Shown here piece after piece: positions 31,986 through 39,576 of a DNA stretch of 39,690 bases. The first letter of the stretch is position 1, and every line of letters begins with the position of its first letter. The DNA comes from JACDAE01 sp034438015 (GTDB taxonomy: Bacteria > Chloroflexota > Ktedonobacteria > Ktedonobacterales > Ktedonobacteraceae): contig DAOTTD010000203.1 of the NCBI GenBank assembly GCA_034438015.1, forward strand, positions 1 to 39,690. The letters run 5' to 3'. The position numbers were made by a program, and so were the translations under genes. The notes beneath the pieces were generated by a model, which was not told where the DNA came from, did not search any database, and saw only the letters and a list, made by a program, of their open reading frames with translations.

Positions 31986-32372
31986 ATGACAACGAGAAAC
32001 TCAACGCTGGTAGGAGTTTTTGACGATCGGGCAGAGGCAGAAGCTGCGATAGAACAACTCCATAACGCTGGTATTCCCGATGAGCAGATTCGTTATTCTA
32101 GCAGCGGCAGCGAAGCTGGTGGCGTCCTGGCAGGGATTAAGGGTCTATTCACAGGGAAAGATACGACTCATACGAACCTGGTCAACGACCTGACCGGCAT
32201 GGGTCTGTCGCAGGACGAGGCCAGCTATTATGACGACGAGTACCAGGCAGGCCGCTTTATCGTAGCCGTCAATCCGGGCGAGCACTGGCAGGCTGCGCAG
32301 GTCATTCTGATTAGTAGTGGCGCATACAACTACACCAACCGCAGCGGTGGCCACACGGATACTGATGCATAG
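31986..32372 (+). CDS. YflT-like general stress protein, truncated tail
   Basis: A 128-residue cytosolic protein. Residues 7-45 (TLVGVFDDRAEAEAAIEQL, then A-G-I-P-D-E-Q-I-R-Y) form the beta-alpha-beta start of the YflT/general-stress-protein-17M fold; the middle has a glycine-rich loop and G-M-G-L-S-Q-D-E-A-S-Y-Y-D-D-E-Y, and the end A-G-R-F-I-V-A-V. AAGGAGG lies 10 nt before ATG. The frame meets TAG after H-T-D-T-D-A, but it stays open for about 40 more codons of T/N/Q/Y-rich low complexity (N-Y-A-Q-T-T-N-T-G-Y-N-T-Q-T-T), suggesting a recent nonsense change that removed a natural tail. Confidence 0.75.
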   Translation: MTTRNSTLVGVFDDRAEAEAAIEQLHNAGIPDEQIRYSSSGSEAGGVLAGIKGLFTGKDTTHTNLVNDLTGMGLSQDEASYYDDEYQAGRFIVAVNPGEHWQAAQVILISSGAYNYTNRSGGHTDTDA

Positions 32373-32563
32373 CCCGATAACTATGCTCAAACGACGAATA
32401 CAGGCTACAACACTCAGACGACGGCTCCCGACTACACGACAAATCAGACGGCGAACGCTGGCTACACCACGCAGTCTCCTGACATGAGGGGCTTCAGCCC
32501 GCCACAAGCCACGCCGGATCTTCCGGCAGTGGGAAGGCGTACCCTGGCTTTAGCCCTTGCTTG

Positions 32564-32592
32564 TTGACTATATAGTCATTTTCTGCGATACT
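32564..32592 (+). promoter_or_regulatory. tnpB promoter with overlapping palindrome
   Basis: TTGACT (32564-32569), 17-bp spacer, GATACT (32587-32592). The ATG at 32599 is at the expected transcription start, so the mRNA may be leaderless. The palindrome GACTATATAGTC (32566-32577) covers the -35. Confidence 0.6.
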
Positions 32593-32598
32593 CTCCCT

Positions 32599-33762
32599 AT
32601 GAGAACGTTTGAGTATCGCATGAGACCCACAGAGAAGCAGGAGCAAGCTTTGATGAGCGTGCTGATTGCTTCGCGCAAAATGTACAATGCCTGTCTCGAA
32701 GAGTTGATTACTCACTACAAAGAGACGGGCAAGTACCTGCATCTCTATGAGCAGGACAAACGCCACGGCAAAGAGGCGCATCCTGATTTGCCTGCGGTCG
32801 TCGTGGATACCACGCTCAAACGTCTTCACCGCTCCTTTACCTTCTTCTTTCGTGGTCTCAAAGAAGGGCGCAAGGTCGGCTTCCCTCGCTTCAAGAATGC
32901 TCAGGCATGGAATACGATTCAGTTCCGTGATGCACAACACTGCCTGGAGAACGGGCGCTTCAAAGCTCCTAAACAGTGTGGCGGTCGCATCCGTGTCATC
33001 GTGCATCGCCCGTTGCAAGGGACGTTCAAATGTGCCCGTCTCGTGCTGCGTCCTTCCGGTTGGTACGTGCAATGCATCTGTGAGACTGAGCCTGAACCAT
33101 TGCCCAGGAAGGACAACGCGGTCGGGCTGGATATGGGCATTCGCTATCTTGTTGCCGATAGCGACGGGCGCATGGTTGAAAACCCCAAACACGCCAGGAA
33201 GAGTGCTCGTAAACTGGCTCACGTGCAACGAAAACTGGCAAAGTGCAAGAAGGGGAGCAACCGGCGTAAGAAAGCGAAGCACATGGTAGCCCGTCAACAT
33301 GAGCGCATTGCTAACCAGCGCAAAGACACGCTTCACAAGGCGTCCCGTCGCTACGTAGACCGCTATCAAACCATCGTCATTGAAGATCTGAAAGTTGCCA
33401 ACATGGTACGGAACCATTGTTTGGCCTTCGCTATCGCCGATGCATCCTGGGGGATGTTCCGGCAATATCTTGAAAACAAGGCTGAAAGTGCTGGTAGACA
33501 AGTTATTGCTGTAGCACCTCACTACACCTCGCAGAAATGTTCGCAGTGTAGGGAGTACGTGCTCAAGTCCCTCAGCGTCCGTACGCATGTCTGTCCTTTC
33601 TGTGGCTACCTTGCCGACCGTGATGAGAATGCAGCCAGAAACATCTTACAGGCAGCTATGTCTGTGCAGGCCCGGACGGGGCCTTCGTCGAGAGAGCGAG
33701 AGGGGCCTGAGCAATCAGGTGAGTCACCGCTCCCGTTGAAACGAGAAGCCGCTGGTCTTTAG
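32599..33762 (+). CDS. tnpB: TnpB, RNA-guided transposon-associated nuclease
   Basis: A 387-residue protein of the family ancestral to Cas12, which uses an RNA from the element's right end to cut DNA next to a short motif. The helix-turn-helix/wedge region occupies the N-terminus (MRTFEYRMRPTEKQEQAL). The RuvC triad is complete: D178 (GLDMG), E262 (IVIEDLKV) and D342 (DRDENAARNIL). The zinc ribbon has C314-S-Q-C317 and C332-P-F-C335. Length is normal, so it should be active. No Shine-Dalgarno sequence precedes the ATG, fitting a leaderless transcript. The stop codon lies in the loop and stem of the right-end hairpin, as expected when the guide RNA overlaps the gene. Confidence 0.93.
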   Translation: MRTFEYRMRPTEKQEQALMSVLIASRKMYNACLEELITHYKETGKYLHLYEQDKRHGKEAHPDLPAVVVDTTLKRLHRSFTFFFRGLKEGRKVGFPRFKNAQAWNTIQFRDAQHCLENGRFKAPKQCGGRIRVIVHRPLQGTFKCARLVLRPSGWYVQCICETEPEPLPRKDNAVGLDMGIRYLVADSDGRMVENPKHARKSARKLAHVQRKLAKCKKGSNRRKKAKHMVARQHERIANQRKDTLHKASRRYVDRYQTIVIEDLKVANMVRNHCLAFAIADASWGMFRQYLENKAESAGRQVIAVAPHYTSQKCSQCREYVLKSLSVRTHVCPFCGYLADRDENAARNILQAAMSVQARTGPSSREREGPEQSGESPLPLKREAAGL

Positions 33763-33780
33763 ACCAGGCGGAGTGTCACA
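33725..33780 (+). ncRNA. 3' end of a predicted omega RNA
   Basis: CTGGTCT-TT-AGACCAG (33752-33767) forms a hairpin spanning the tnpB stop, followed by GCGGAGTGTCAC. In characterised IS605 elements the scaffold ends here and the next 15-20 nt (from about 33781, AAGCTCTCAAAC) act as guide. The 5' limit inside tnpB cannot be set. Confidence 0.55.
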
Positions 33781-34050
33781 AGCTCTCAAACCTTCACTGG
33801 GGCCTGCCGCTTTGCTCACCGGAGTCAGAGCGACTTCTGCTATTGAGGTACAGTAGAATAGGCTTCTGCCGCCTTCTCTGAAGGGAAGTATACACACGAA
33901 ACTCCAGGAGATCAAGTGAAAATACACCAGGGAACAAAAATCCCCTCTTCTTTCTATTGCGACAAACTCCTTATTGCGAAACCATTGCAATAAGCGAGAA
34001 AATATGCTAGGCTTGTCATGAACCCCGGCAGATCAGCGCGGGGCTTGTCC
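33781..34050. other. No gene seen; small inverted repeat
   Basis: CTTATTGC and GCAATAAG (33970-33977, 33987-33994) form an 8-bp stem. Nothing else is recognised between the tnpB element and the repeat block. Confidence 0.35.
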
Positions 34051-34251
34051 CCAATACCATTCACTTCACGATGTTGGCAGTAGGGACAAGGGGTGGCGGC
34101 GGGGCTGGGAGGGGCCTTGCGCTTGTCCTCTCGCCAGCCTAACGATGGAACAGTAGGGACAAGGGGCGGATGGGGGCTTGGGAGGGGGCCTTGCGCTTGT
34201 CCTCTCGCCAGCCCCAGAACTCATTCAGTGAGAGGGATTGGGGCTTGTCCC
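34051..34251. repeat. Left ~200-bp repeat block flanking the nickel/cobalt transporter
   Basis: It starts CCAATACCATTCACTTCACG and contains two tandem copies of a 75-85-bp unit running from AGGGACAAGGGG to GCGCTTGTCCTCTCGCC. It ends with TGAGAGGGATTGGGGCTTG. The same order recurs at 35590-35788. Confidence 0.85.
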
Positions 34252-34499
34252 TGGTCGGAGGACTGATTTCCACTTTTTCAACGCTCTGATAAGAATAGAT
34301 CAGTATCGTACATTGACAACGGAATAGTGTTTCAGGGGTTCCGCGGTAAATCGTTCCCCCGGGTAAAAGCACTGGCGTGTGAACCACTGTAGCACTCTCT
34401 TTCACTCGGCCTGGGAACAAGAACCACGTTCCTCGTAGGTGATCTATCCCCTCTTCTTCACAACTCGTCTTAGCGCTCCATACATCTCAGGAGGTCTTC

Positions 34500-35582
34500 A
34501 TGAGCAGTAGCTTCGGTCTCTCGGCACTCACACGGGTCTTTAAAGAAAGTTCGAGCGAGGTACGCCGCAGGATCATCGGTATATACACGATTCTGATAGC
34601 CTGTAATCTGCTGGCCTGGATCATTGCCCTCATCGTGTTTGGCAGCAATCCGAGCCTGCTGCTCCTGGGGCTCACTGCTTACACGTTCGGCCTGCGCCAC
34701 GCCTTCGACGCGGACCACATCTCGGCGATCGATAATGTGACGCGCAAGCTGCTACAGGAGAGGAAGCATCCCGTCGGCGTGGGCCTCTTCTTCTCGCTGG
34801 GCCACTCGACGGTGGTGGTGGCGCTGACGGTCGTCATTGCCGCAACGGCGTTCGCGGTCAAGGACTTCAGCAATGTCCAGGCGATCGGCGGGCTGATCGG
34901 TACGTCGGTCTCGGCCATCTTCCTGCTGCTCATCGCCCTTATCAATATCGTGATCCTGGTGGATATCTATAAGACGTTCCGCGATGTGAGGCGCGGCGGC
35001 ATGTATAGTGACGAGACGCTGGATGAGTCGCTCAACAAGCGCGGGCTGATGGGCCGCTTCTTCCGTCCCCTGCTGAGGATGACGGACCAGAGCTGGAAGA
35101 TGTATCCCGTGGGCGTGCTCTTCGGCCTGGGTTTCGATACGGCAACCGAGGTGGGGCTGCTGGGCCTCGCGGCGACCACGGCTAGCAAGGGCGTTCCAGT
35201 GGCGGCGATCCTGATCTTCCCGGCCCTCTTCACGGCTGGCATGACATTGATGGATACGACGGATAGCGTACTGATGCTGGGCGCGTACGGCTGGGCCTTC
35301 GTGAAGCCGATCCGCAAGCTCTACTACAACCTGAACATTACATTGATCTCGGTGATTGTAGCGCTGGTCGTTGGTGGTCTGGAGGCGCTCAGCATTGTCG
35401 CGACGGAACTGAATCTGAGCGGCCCCTTCTGGGACCAGGTCGGCAACCTGACCGGCAATTTCGGCGTGGTCGGGGTGGTGATCGTGCTTCTGTTCCTGGC
35501 AAGCTGGGCCATCTCGACGCTCATTTACCGCGTCAGGCGCTTCGACGATATCGAGGTGCAGGTGATGCCAAAGACTGAGTAG
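34500..35582 (+). CDS. HoxN/HupN/NixA-family nickel/cobalt transporter
   Basis: A 360-residue inner-membrane permease with about eight helices. The family signature R-H-A-F-D-A-D-H-I in helix 2 (metal binding and selectivity), the second signature LFFSLGHSTVV, and LGFDTATEVGLLG plus F-x-A-G-M-T-L-M-D-T-T-D are all present. It imports Ni2+ or Co2+ with high affinity, for enzymes such as hydrogenase, urease or cobalamin-dependent enzymes, none of which is nearby. AGGAGG precedes ATG 34500. It stands alone between two near-identical 200-bp repeat blocks. No recognisable cobalamin or NiCo riboswitch was seen in the 250-bp leader. Confidence 0.93.
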   Translation: MSSSFGLSALTRVFKESSSEVRRRIIGIYTILIACNLLAWIIALIVFGSNPSLLLLGLTAYTFGLRHAFDADHISAIDNVTRKLLQERKHPVGVGLFFSLGHSTVVVALTVVIAATAFAVKDFSNVQAIGGLIGTSVSAIFLLLIALINIVILVDIYKTFRDVRRGGMYSDETLDESLNKRGLMGRFFRPLLRMTDQSWKMYPVGVLFGLGFDTATEVGLLGLAATTASKGVPVAAILIFPALFTAGMTLMDTTDSVLMLGAYGWAFVKPIRKLYYNLNITLISVIVALVVGGLEALSIVATELNLSGPFWDQVGNLTGNFGVVGVVIVLLFLASWAISTLIYRVRRFDDIEVQVMPKTE

Positions 35583-35589
35583 GGATGGC

Positions 35590-35788
35590 CCAATACCATT
35601 CACTTCACGATGTCGGCAGGAGGGACAAGGGGTGGCGGCGCGGCTGGGAGGGGGCCTTGCGCTTGTCCTCTCGCCTGACGAGGTCACAGTAGGGACAAGG
35701 GGTGGCGGTGGGGCCAGGAGGGGGCCTTGCGCTTGTCCTCTCGCCAGCCCCTGAACTCATGAAGTGAGAGGGATTGGGGCTTGCCCCC
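35590..35788. repeat. Right ~200-bp repeat block flanking the nickel/cobalt transporter
   Basis: Same order and orientation as the block at 34051-34251, beginning 8 bp after the transporter stop. It holds two GGGACAAGGGG units at about 35621-35674 and 35690-35749, then TGAGAGGGATTGGGGCTTG. Confidence 0.85.
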
Positions 35789-35835
35789 ATCCGGCCCAGG
35801 GAGCGAAGGCCGGGAGCCGGATGGGGGCAAGCCCC
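35776..35835. repeat. 20-bp perfect inverted repeat
   Basis: GGGGCTTGCCCCCATCCGGC (35776-35795) is the exact inverse of 35816-35835, with a 20-nt loop. It could terminate transporter transcription, although no T tract follows. Confidence 0.65.
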
Positions 35836-35945
35836 ATCCCTACTGAAGGTCGCCCCTGCAAAGACACGCTACGACGTGAAACGTGACTTTTAACAGGGGC
35901 GACCCTCGTGTGGATCGATGCCCCGATTGAATGCATTTCCGATTA

Positions 35946-36128
35946 TTACTTTGCTTCGTCCTTGAGAATTTTGTTTACGGTCTCGCGCTTGATCCGATAA
36001 GCCTGTCGCTCATTCACATGGGGCAGAACCACGGCTTCGAGCGCGCCCTGCTTCACCCATCGGCGTACTGTTGTGTCGTCAACACGAAGGATTTCGGCCA
36101 CCTCCGAGACGGTCAGAAGATTCTCCAT
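35946..36128 (-). CDS. Excisionase-type helix-turn-helix DNA-binding protein
   Basis: A 60-residue protein consisting only of the MerR/excisionase-like domain: L-L-T-V-S-E-V-A-E-I-L-R-V-D-D-T-T-V-R-R-W-V-K-Q-G-A-L, then a wing with A-Y-R-I-K-R-E-T-V-N-K-I. AGAGGAG lies 9 nt before the ATG. It resembles the free-standing excisionase-family HTH proteins that control plasmid, phage or toxin-antitoxin genes. It stands alone, and the promoter has an inverted repeat suited to self-regulation. Partner unknown. Confidence 0.82.
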   Translation of the reverse strand: MENLLTVSEVAEILRVDDTTVRRWVKQGALEAVVLPHVNERQAYRIKRETVNKILKDEAK

Positions 36129-36179
36129 CCGAGTTTACTCCTCTCTAAAAAAGTTTTGTGCGCTCCGCACTCAACCTTC

Positions 36180-36234
36180 TATACAAGTTGCTACTCTCTG
36201 ACATATCAAGCACGCGCTTTAAAGAGAGCAACTT
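36180..36234 (-). promoter_or_regulatory. Promoter and inverted repeat upstream of the HTH gene
   Basis: On the minus strand TTGATA (36209-36204), 18-bp spacer, TGTATA (36185-36180). AAGTTGCT (36185-36192) and AGCAACTT (36227-36234) are inverse, and adjoining CTCTCT/AGAGAG also pair, so the arms lie at the -10 and upstream of the -35. Confidence 0.5.
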
Positions 36235-36524
36235 CTATCAACTTTGTGTGTACATTGTATAACAAGATCTCAATTTAGTAAAGAGGTAATGCGCGAAAAA
36301 AAGGGACAAGGCGAGATGCTACATGATAATACGAAAAACGTCAGGTACTATTGCCTGAATAGTAGCATGTGTCAGCGCGGGTTTCTCTCAGCTCATCAGA
36401 ACTCATCGGCAGAATTACCTATTGCTCTATCCTTCAGTCGGATATGCACTCTTGACAAATGCTCCTCTTTCCGTCATTACTTAGGAGTACTAATGTCTTT
36501 GAGTGACAAAGGTCAGCTCTAATA
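36235..36524. other. Upstream region of the potassium-channel gene, no other gene seen
   Basis: AT-rich. A 92-codon frame from 36244 has no ribosome site or protein-like composition. No clear promoter was identified. Confidence 0.35.
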
Positions 36525-37547
36525 ATGCATACCCCAGCTTCCGTTCGCCATCTCAAAATAGCCGGCCTTCTGGTGCTCAGCGTCCTCATTATGGGAACCA
36601 TCGGCTACATGCTGATTGAGCAGCTTTCATTCGTTGATGCCCTTTATACAACCGTTGATATGATGTCAACGATAGGAAATGTGGTCCGCCCGATCTCGGT
36701 GTCTGGTCGCGTCTTCACTATTTTCGTCATCGGCTTTGGCGTAGGATCATTACTCTATACCTTGAGCGCAGGGATGGAATATATGATCGAAGGTCACTTC
36801 AGCCAGGCAGTCAGGAGATATCTCATGGACAAGAAGATTGCAGCCTTGCGCAGGCATTTTATCATCTGTGGGTTTGGACGCGTCGGCTCGCAGATTGCTG
36901 AAGATTTTGCAGCAGCGCATAAACCGTTCGTCGTGATAGATGATGACGAACGCAACATCCAGGGCTGCTTTCAACGCGGCTACTTAGCACTCCGGGGAGA
37001 TGCTACACGCGATGATGTACTTCGTGAGGCAGGCATCCAGGAGGCACAATGTGCACTGGTTGCTACGGATAACGATGCACACAATATCTCGATTACCCTC
37101 TCGGTACGTTACCTCAACAGCAGCCTGTTTATTGTCGCACGGGCTAATCATAGTGAAACGGAAGCGAAACTTAAACGAGCAGGCGCAGATCGTGTGCTTT
37201 CTCCCTACACCATCGGTGGCCATCGCATGGCGAACCTGGCCTTTCAGCCAGCAGTCATAGAATTTTTTGATTCGATTACTAGGGCAGGCAACACGGAACT
37301 GGCAGTGCAGGAAGTAACGCTTGCCTCGACGTCACTGCTCGTTGGGAAGACAATGACAGAAGCTCAGAACGCATTAGACAATGGCATCGTGCTGGTTGCC
37401 CTCAAGAAACGGAGCGGATTAATCAGCGGGCCAAGGCTAGAGACTCTGATCGAAGATGGCGATATCGTCATCGTTATGGGCGTGCCAGGGCAGCTAGCAG
37501 CATTTAAGGCCCAAAATAGTTATCTGTCCGCAGGGGCAGGCTCCTGA
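36525..37547 (+). CDS. Two-helix potassium-channel protein with RCK/TrkA domains, unusual filter
   Basis: A 340-residue protein. Two membrane helices (about 10-32 and 62-85) surround a pore loop whose filter reads S-T-I-G-N-V rather than T-V-G-Y-G-D. Then comes an RCK/TrkA-N Rossmann domain (FIICGFGRVGSQIAEDF near 113; V-V-I-D-D-D for the nucleotide ribose) and a TrkA-C domain (about 255-335, M-T-E-A-Q-N-A and E-D-G-D-I-V-I-V-M-G). Family members form tetrameric, ligand-gated K+ channels such as MthK. The altered filter leaves ion selectivity uncertain. The start is weakly supported (AAAGGT upstream). It converges on a TMEM175-type gene. Confidence 0.88.
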   Translation: MHTPASVRHLKIAGLLVLSVLIMGTIGYMLIEQLSFVDALYTTVDMMSTIGNVVRPISVSGRVFTIFVIGFGVGSLLYTLSAGMEYMIEGHFSQAVRRYLMDKKIAALRRHFIICGFGRVGSQIAEDFAAAHKPFVVIDDDERNIQGCFQRGYLALRGDATRDDVLREAGIQEAQCALVATDNDAHNISITLSVRYLNSSLFIVARANHSETEAKLKRAGADRVLSPYTIGGHRMANLAFQPAVIEFFDSITRAGNTELAVQEVTLASTSLLVGKTMTEAQNALDNGIVLVALKKRSGLISGPRLETLIEDGDIVIVMGVPGQLAAFKAQNSYLSAGAGS

Positions 37548-37561
37548 AAAACCTGCCCCTG
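37531..37561. terminator. Bidirectional hairpin between the two channel genes
   Basis: CAGGGGCAGG (37531-37540) and CCTGCCCCTG (37552-37561), loop of 11 nt containing the TGA stop and an A5 run. It lies between convergent genes. Confidence 0.65.
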
Positions 37562-37592
37562 AAAGCACCCCTGCCATCTCGCTTGAAGGCTA

Positions 37593-38234
37593 TCACGCCT
37601 CCACGCGCCGCTGCGGTGCCGTGACGGCCCAGGCAATCCAGAGCACGCAGCAGATGCCCAGCGTCACATAGGGACTCCAGAACGCCACTACCGCACCAAT
37701 CGCATAGCAGGGCAGGCCGAGCAGCGAAACGATCCAGCTCTTCGAGAGGCTGCTGCCGGGCGAACGATACTCGGGCTGCTGCCGCGATACGACCCATAGG
37801 AGCAGGTTGTAGGAGAGGTTGATGAACACAAAAAAGCCGGAGTAGACCGCGCACGCCATCGACGCGGCAGGCGTGAGCAGATAAGCCCCCACCAGGGCGG
37901 TCGGAAACGGGACGACCGTGACGAGCAGCAAAAGAAAGCCGTTGCTGAAAAGCAGCAACGTTTCTGTCCTCCTCACCGTCTGAAAGAGCCGATGATGATA
38001 CACCCACATAATCAGGATGGTGGCAAAACTGATGAACAGCGTCAGGTAGTTAGGCCACTGTTTCAACAGGGCAACACCTAGAGCGGTAGGGCTCGCCCCA
38101 TTCAAAACAGGCACCTTCAGATCGAGCACGAGCAGGGTAATGGCAATGGCAAACACCCCATCGCTGAAAGCCTCCAGCCGCCCCGTGCCCGACTCTTTCT
38201 CGGGTGCCTGCTCTTGCGCAGGCTGTTTCTCCAT
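37593..38234 (-). CDS. TMEM175/DUF1211-family potassium channel
   Basis: A 213-residue membrane protein with six helices. The first carries R-L-E-A-F-S-D-G-V-F-A-I-A-I-T-L-L-V-L, the R-x3-FSD signature lining the pore in bacterial TMEM175 channels, which are K+ leak channels unrelated to canonical filters. AAGGAG lies 8 nt before ATG. It converges on the RCK-type channel gene, so two structurally different K+ channel families are adjacent. Single-repeat length is normal for bacterial members, which assemble as tetramers. Confidence 0.9.
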   Translation of the reverse strand: MEKQPAQEQAPEKESGTGRLEAFSDGVFAIAITLLVLDLKVPVLNGASPTALGVALLKQWPNYLTLFISFATILIMWVYHHRLFQTVRRTETLLLFSNGFLLLLVTVVPFPTALVGAYLLTPAASMACAVYSGFFVFINLSYNLLLWVVSRQQPEYRSPGSSLSKSWIVSLLGLPCYAIGAVVAFWSPYVTLGICCVLWIAWAVTAPQRRVEA

Positions 38235-38333
38235 ACAGAGTCTCCTTCCTATCTCTTCACGCGCTTGCTGCCTACCTCGGGATGGGCATCAATCCGCATC
38301 CCCATTCCCTCCGCTGTCCCAATCCCCATTCCC

Positions 38334-38415
38334 ACCGTTGTAGGGGCGCGGTTCACAAGCCCGCCGCGCTCCCCAGGCCGACGCACGGGCTTGTGAACCG
38401 CGCCCCTACAACGGT
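38334..38415. repeat. 30-bp inverted pair of the CGGGCTTGTGAACC repeat
   Basis: Arms 38334-38363 and 38386-38415 are perfect inverse complements, extending the 24-nt repeat by ACCGTT on the outside; the loop is 22 nt. Before it, short CCCATTCCC-type repeats (38290-38333) occur. Confidence 0.85.
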
Positions 38416-38483
38416 CGCCTACTAAAGGAATCGCATCTCTGAGCAAATTTAACAAGATGTATTGTATCCCCTCACTCCACAAG

Positions 38484-38525
38484 AAAGAAGGAGCGCCCAC
38501 CCTCACGGATGTACGCTCCTTCTTT
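38484..38525. terminator. Hairpin with AAAGAAGGAGCG stem
   Basis: Arms 38484-38495 and 38514-38525 pair perfectly over 12 bp with an 18-nt loop; T-rich on both strands at the stem base. It would end transcription of the small membrane-protein gene on the minus strand. Confidence 0.6.
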
Positions 38526-38684
38526 ACCCTCACAGTGCTCTCAGTCATAATGCGACATCTTGCACGTTCCTTTCTCTAAACTACTGCCCACCAATCACTT
38601 CCCTATCTTCCCTCGATCAACTTTTATGTACAGGCTCTTGTCCGCTCGTTCTTATGCCTGGATGGACATCAGAGCCGGGTTATT

Positions 38685-38849
38685 TTAGCCATGGTTATAC
38701 TGCCAATCAGGAGTAATCAATGAGCCTACCATGTGAAACACATTGACGTGTCCCACGGCGGAGAGCAGGACGAATGAGATAACGAGAACAGTCAAGAAGG
38801 CCAGGATAACAAGGGCGAGCAGTTGTTTGTTGCGTAATGCGATACTCAT
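38685..38849 (-). CDS. Small single-pass membrane protein
   Basis: A 54-residue frame starting MSIALRNKQ, with one strong transmembrane helix (about 10-32, LLALVILAFLTVLVISFVLL) and a short polar tail ending Y-N-H-G. AAGGA lies 11 nt before the ATG. The helix and positive-inside N-terminus support a real small membrane protein; the family is unknown. Longer upstream starts (to 39002) read through low-complexity DNA and are not favoured. Confidence 0.55.
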   Translation of the reverse strand: MSIALRNKQLLALVILAFLTVLVISFVLLSAVGHVNVFHMVGSLITPDWQYNHG

Positions 38850-39576
38850 GTGTGGCTGTTCCTTTCGAACGGTGTGCTCAGGTGCCTGGAGCGACAAACC
38901 AGGACGCCGGAGCCGCCACGCCTGGGGCGACAAACCAGGGCGGCAAAGCAAAGAAAATGTTGAATTTGCGACTAGATTTGCGACTAAATGTACGAATTGC
39001 AATGGTAACGTCCCTACTACTTTTGCGCTTCCCTCCTTTCACACCACAATTGCACATATTTTGTGCGGAAAAAAAATGACATCCCAAATGATGTCAACAA
39101 CAACTATCTGCAATGAATGAGGTGCCATGGCAGACGGCACGCCGGGGCAGGTATTGCCTGTGGGCGCTGGCGCTCGTTCCATGCGCGTTTAGCATCCAAA
39201 ATAGTGTTCAGCATCCGGCTTCTCCTCCTGGCACCAACCAGAGATATTTTTCTATCCGCCCGACCTTCAACTACTTACATTCACTGCGGAAGAGGGAGAG
39301 CTACAGCCGCTGGCAAAGTATTTAATGCCCTTGCGAGCCTTCGCCATGCAGCGGAGTTCTTTCTTCCGAGTAAAATATACATGAGTAGGGGAGTTATTAC
39401 GGTTATTTTTATACATATTTTTACTGTTGTGATGCGGAGCGGGGGCCAGTGGTACACCTTATAACAGGGTAGCATGCGAGAGGATGCAGTGTGGACATTG
39501 CAAATTGCGGGTAACATCTCATGTAGCGAGGGACACCCCAAATTTCTGGGATGTTTAGGAAAGAGGTAGCTCTCCA
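38850..39576. other. AT-rich region without a supported gene
   Basis: A direct repeat with core CTGGAGCGACAAACCAGG / CTGGGGCGACAAACCAGG lies at about 38886-38940. Several open frames show no protein-like composition. Confidence 0.4.
39069..39096 (-). terminator. Rho-independent terminator on the minus strand
   Basis: TGACATC (39077-39083) and GATGTCA (39090-39096) form a 7-bp stem. On the minus strand it is followed by eight T residues. It would end transcription from the partial gene at the right edge. Confidence 0.7.

Larger units (their letters stand above)
32486..33780 (+). mobile_element. IS200/IS605-type element carrying tnpB only
   Basis: tnpB is flanked on the left by small hairpins (GGGCT-TC-AGCCC at about 32488-32500 and CCGGA-TCT-TCCGG at 32515-32527) and on the right by a stem-loop and GAGTGTCAC, typical of IS605-type right ends. 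No tnpA (HUH Y1 transposase) is present, so it would move only if served in trans. The left boundary is approximate: it probably cut the low-complexity tail of the stress-protein gene. Confidence 0.65.

Noticed and set aside
32370..32372. TAG in the stress-protein gene as a pyrrolysine codon
   Set aside because: It separates a folded domain from a low-complexity tail and does not replace a functional residue; nonsense mutation is simpler.
34252..34499. Cobalamin or nickel/cobalt riboswitch before the transporter
   Set aside because: Looked for conserved riboswitch boxes and paired stems; none could be recognised by eye.
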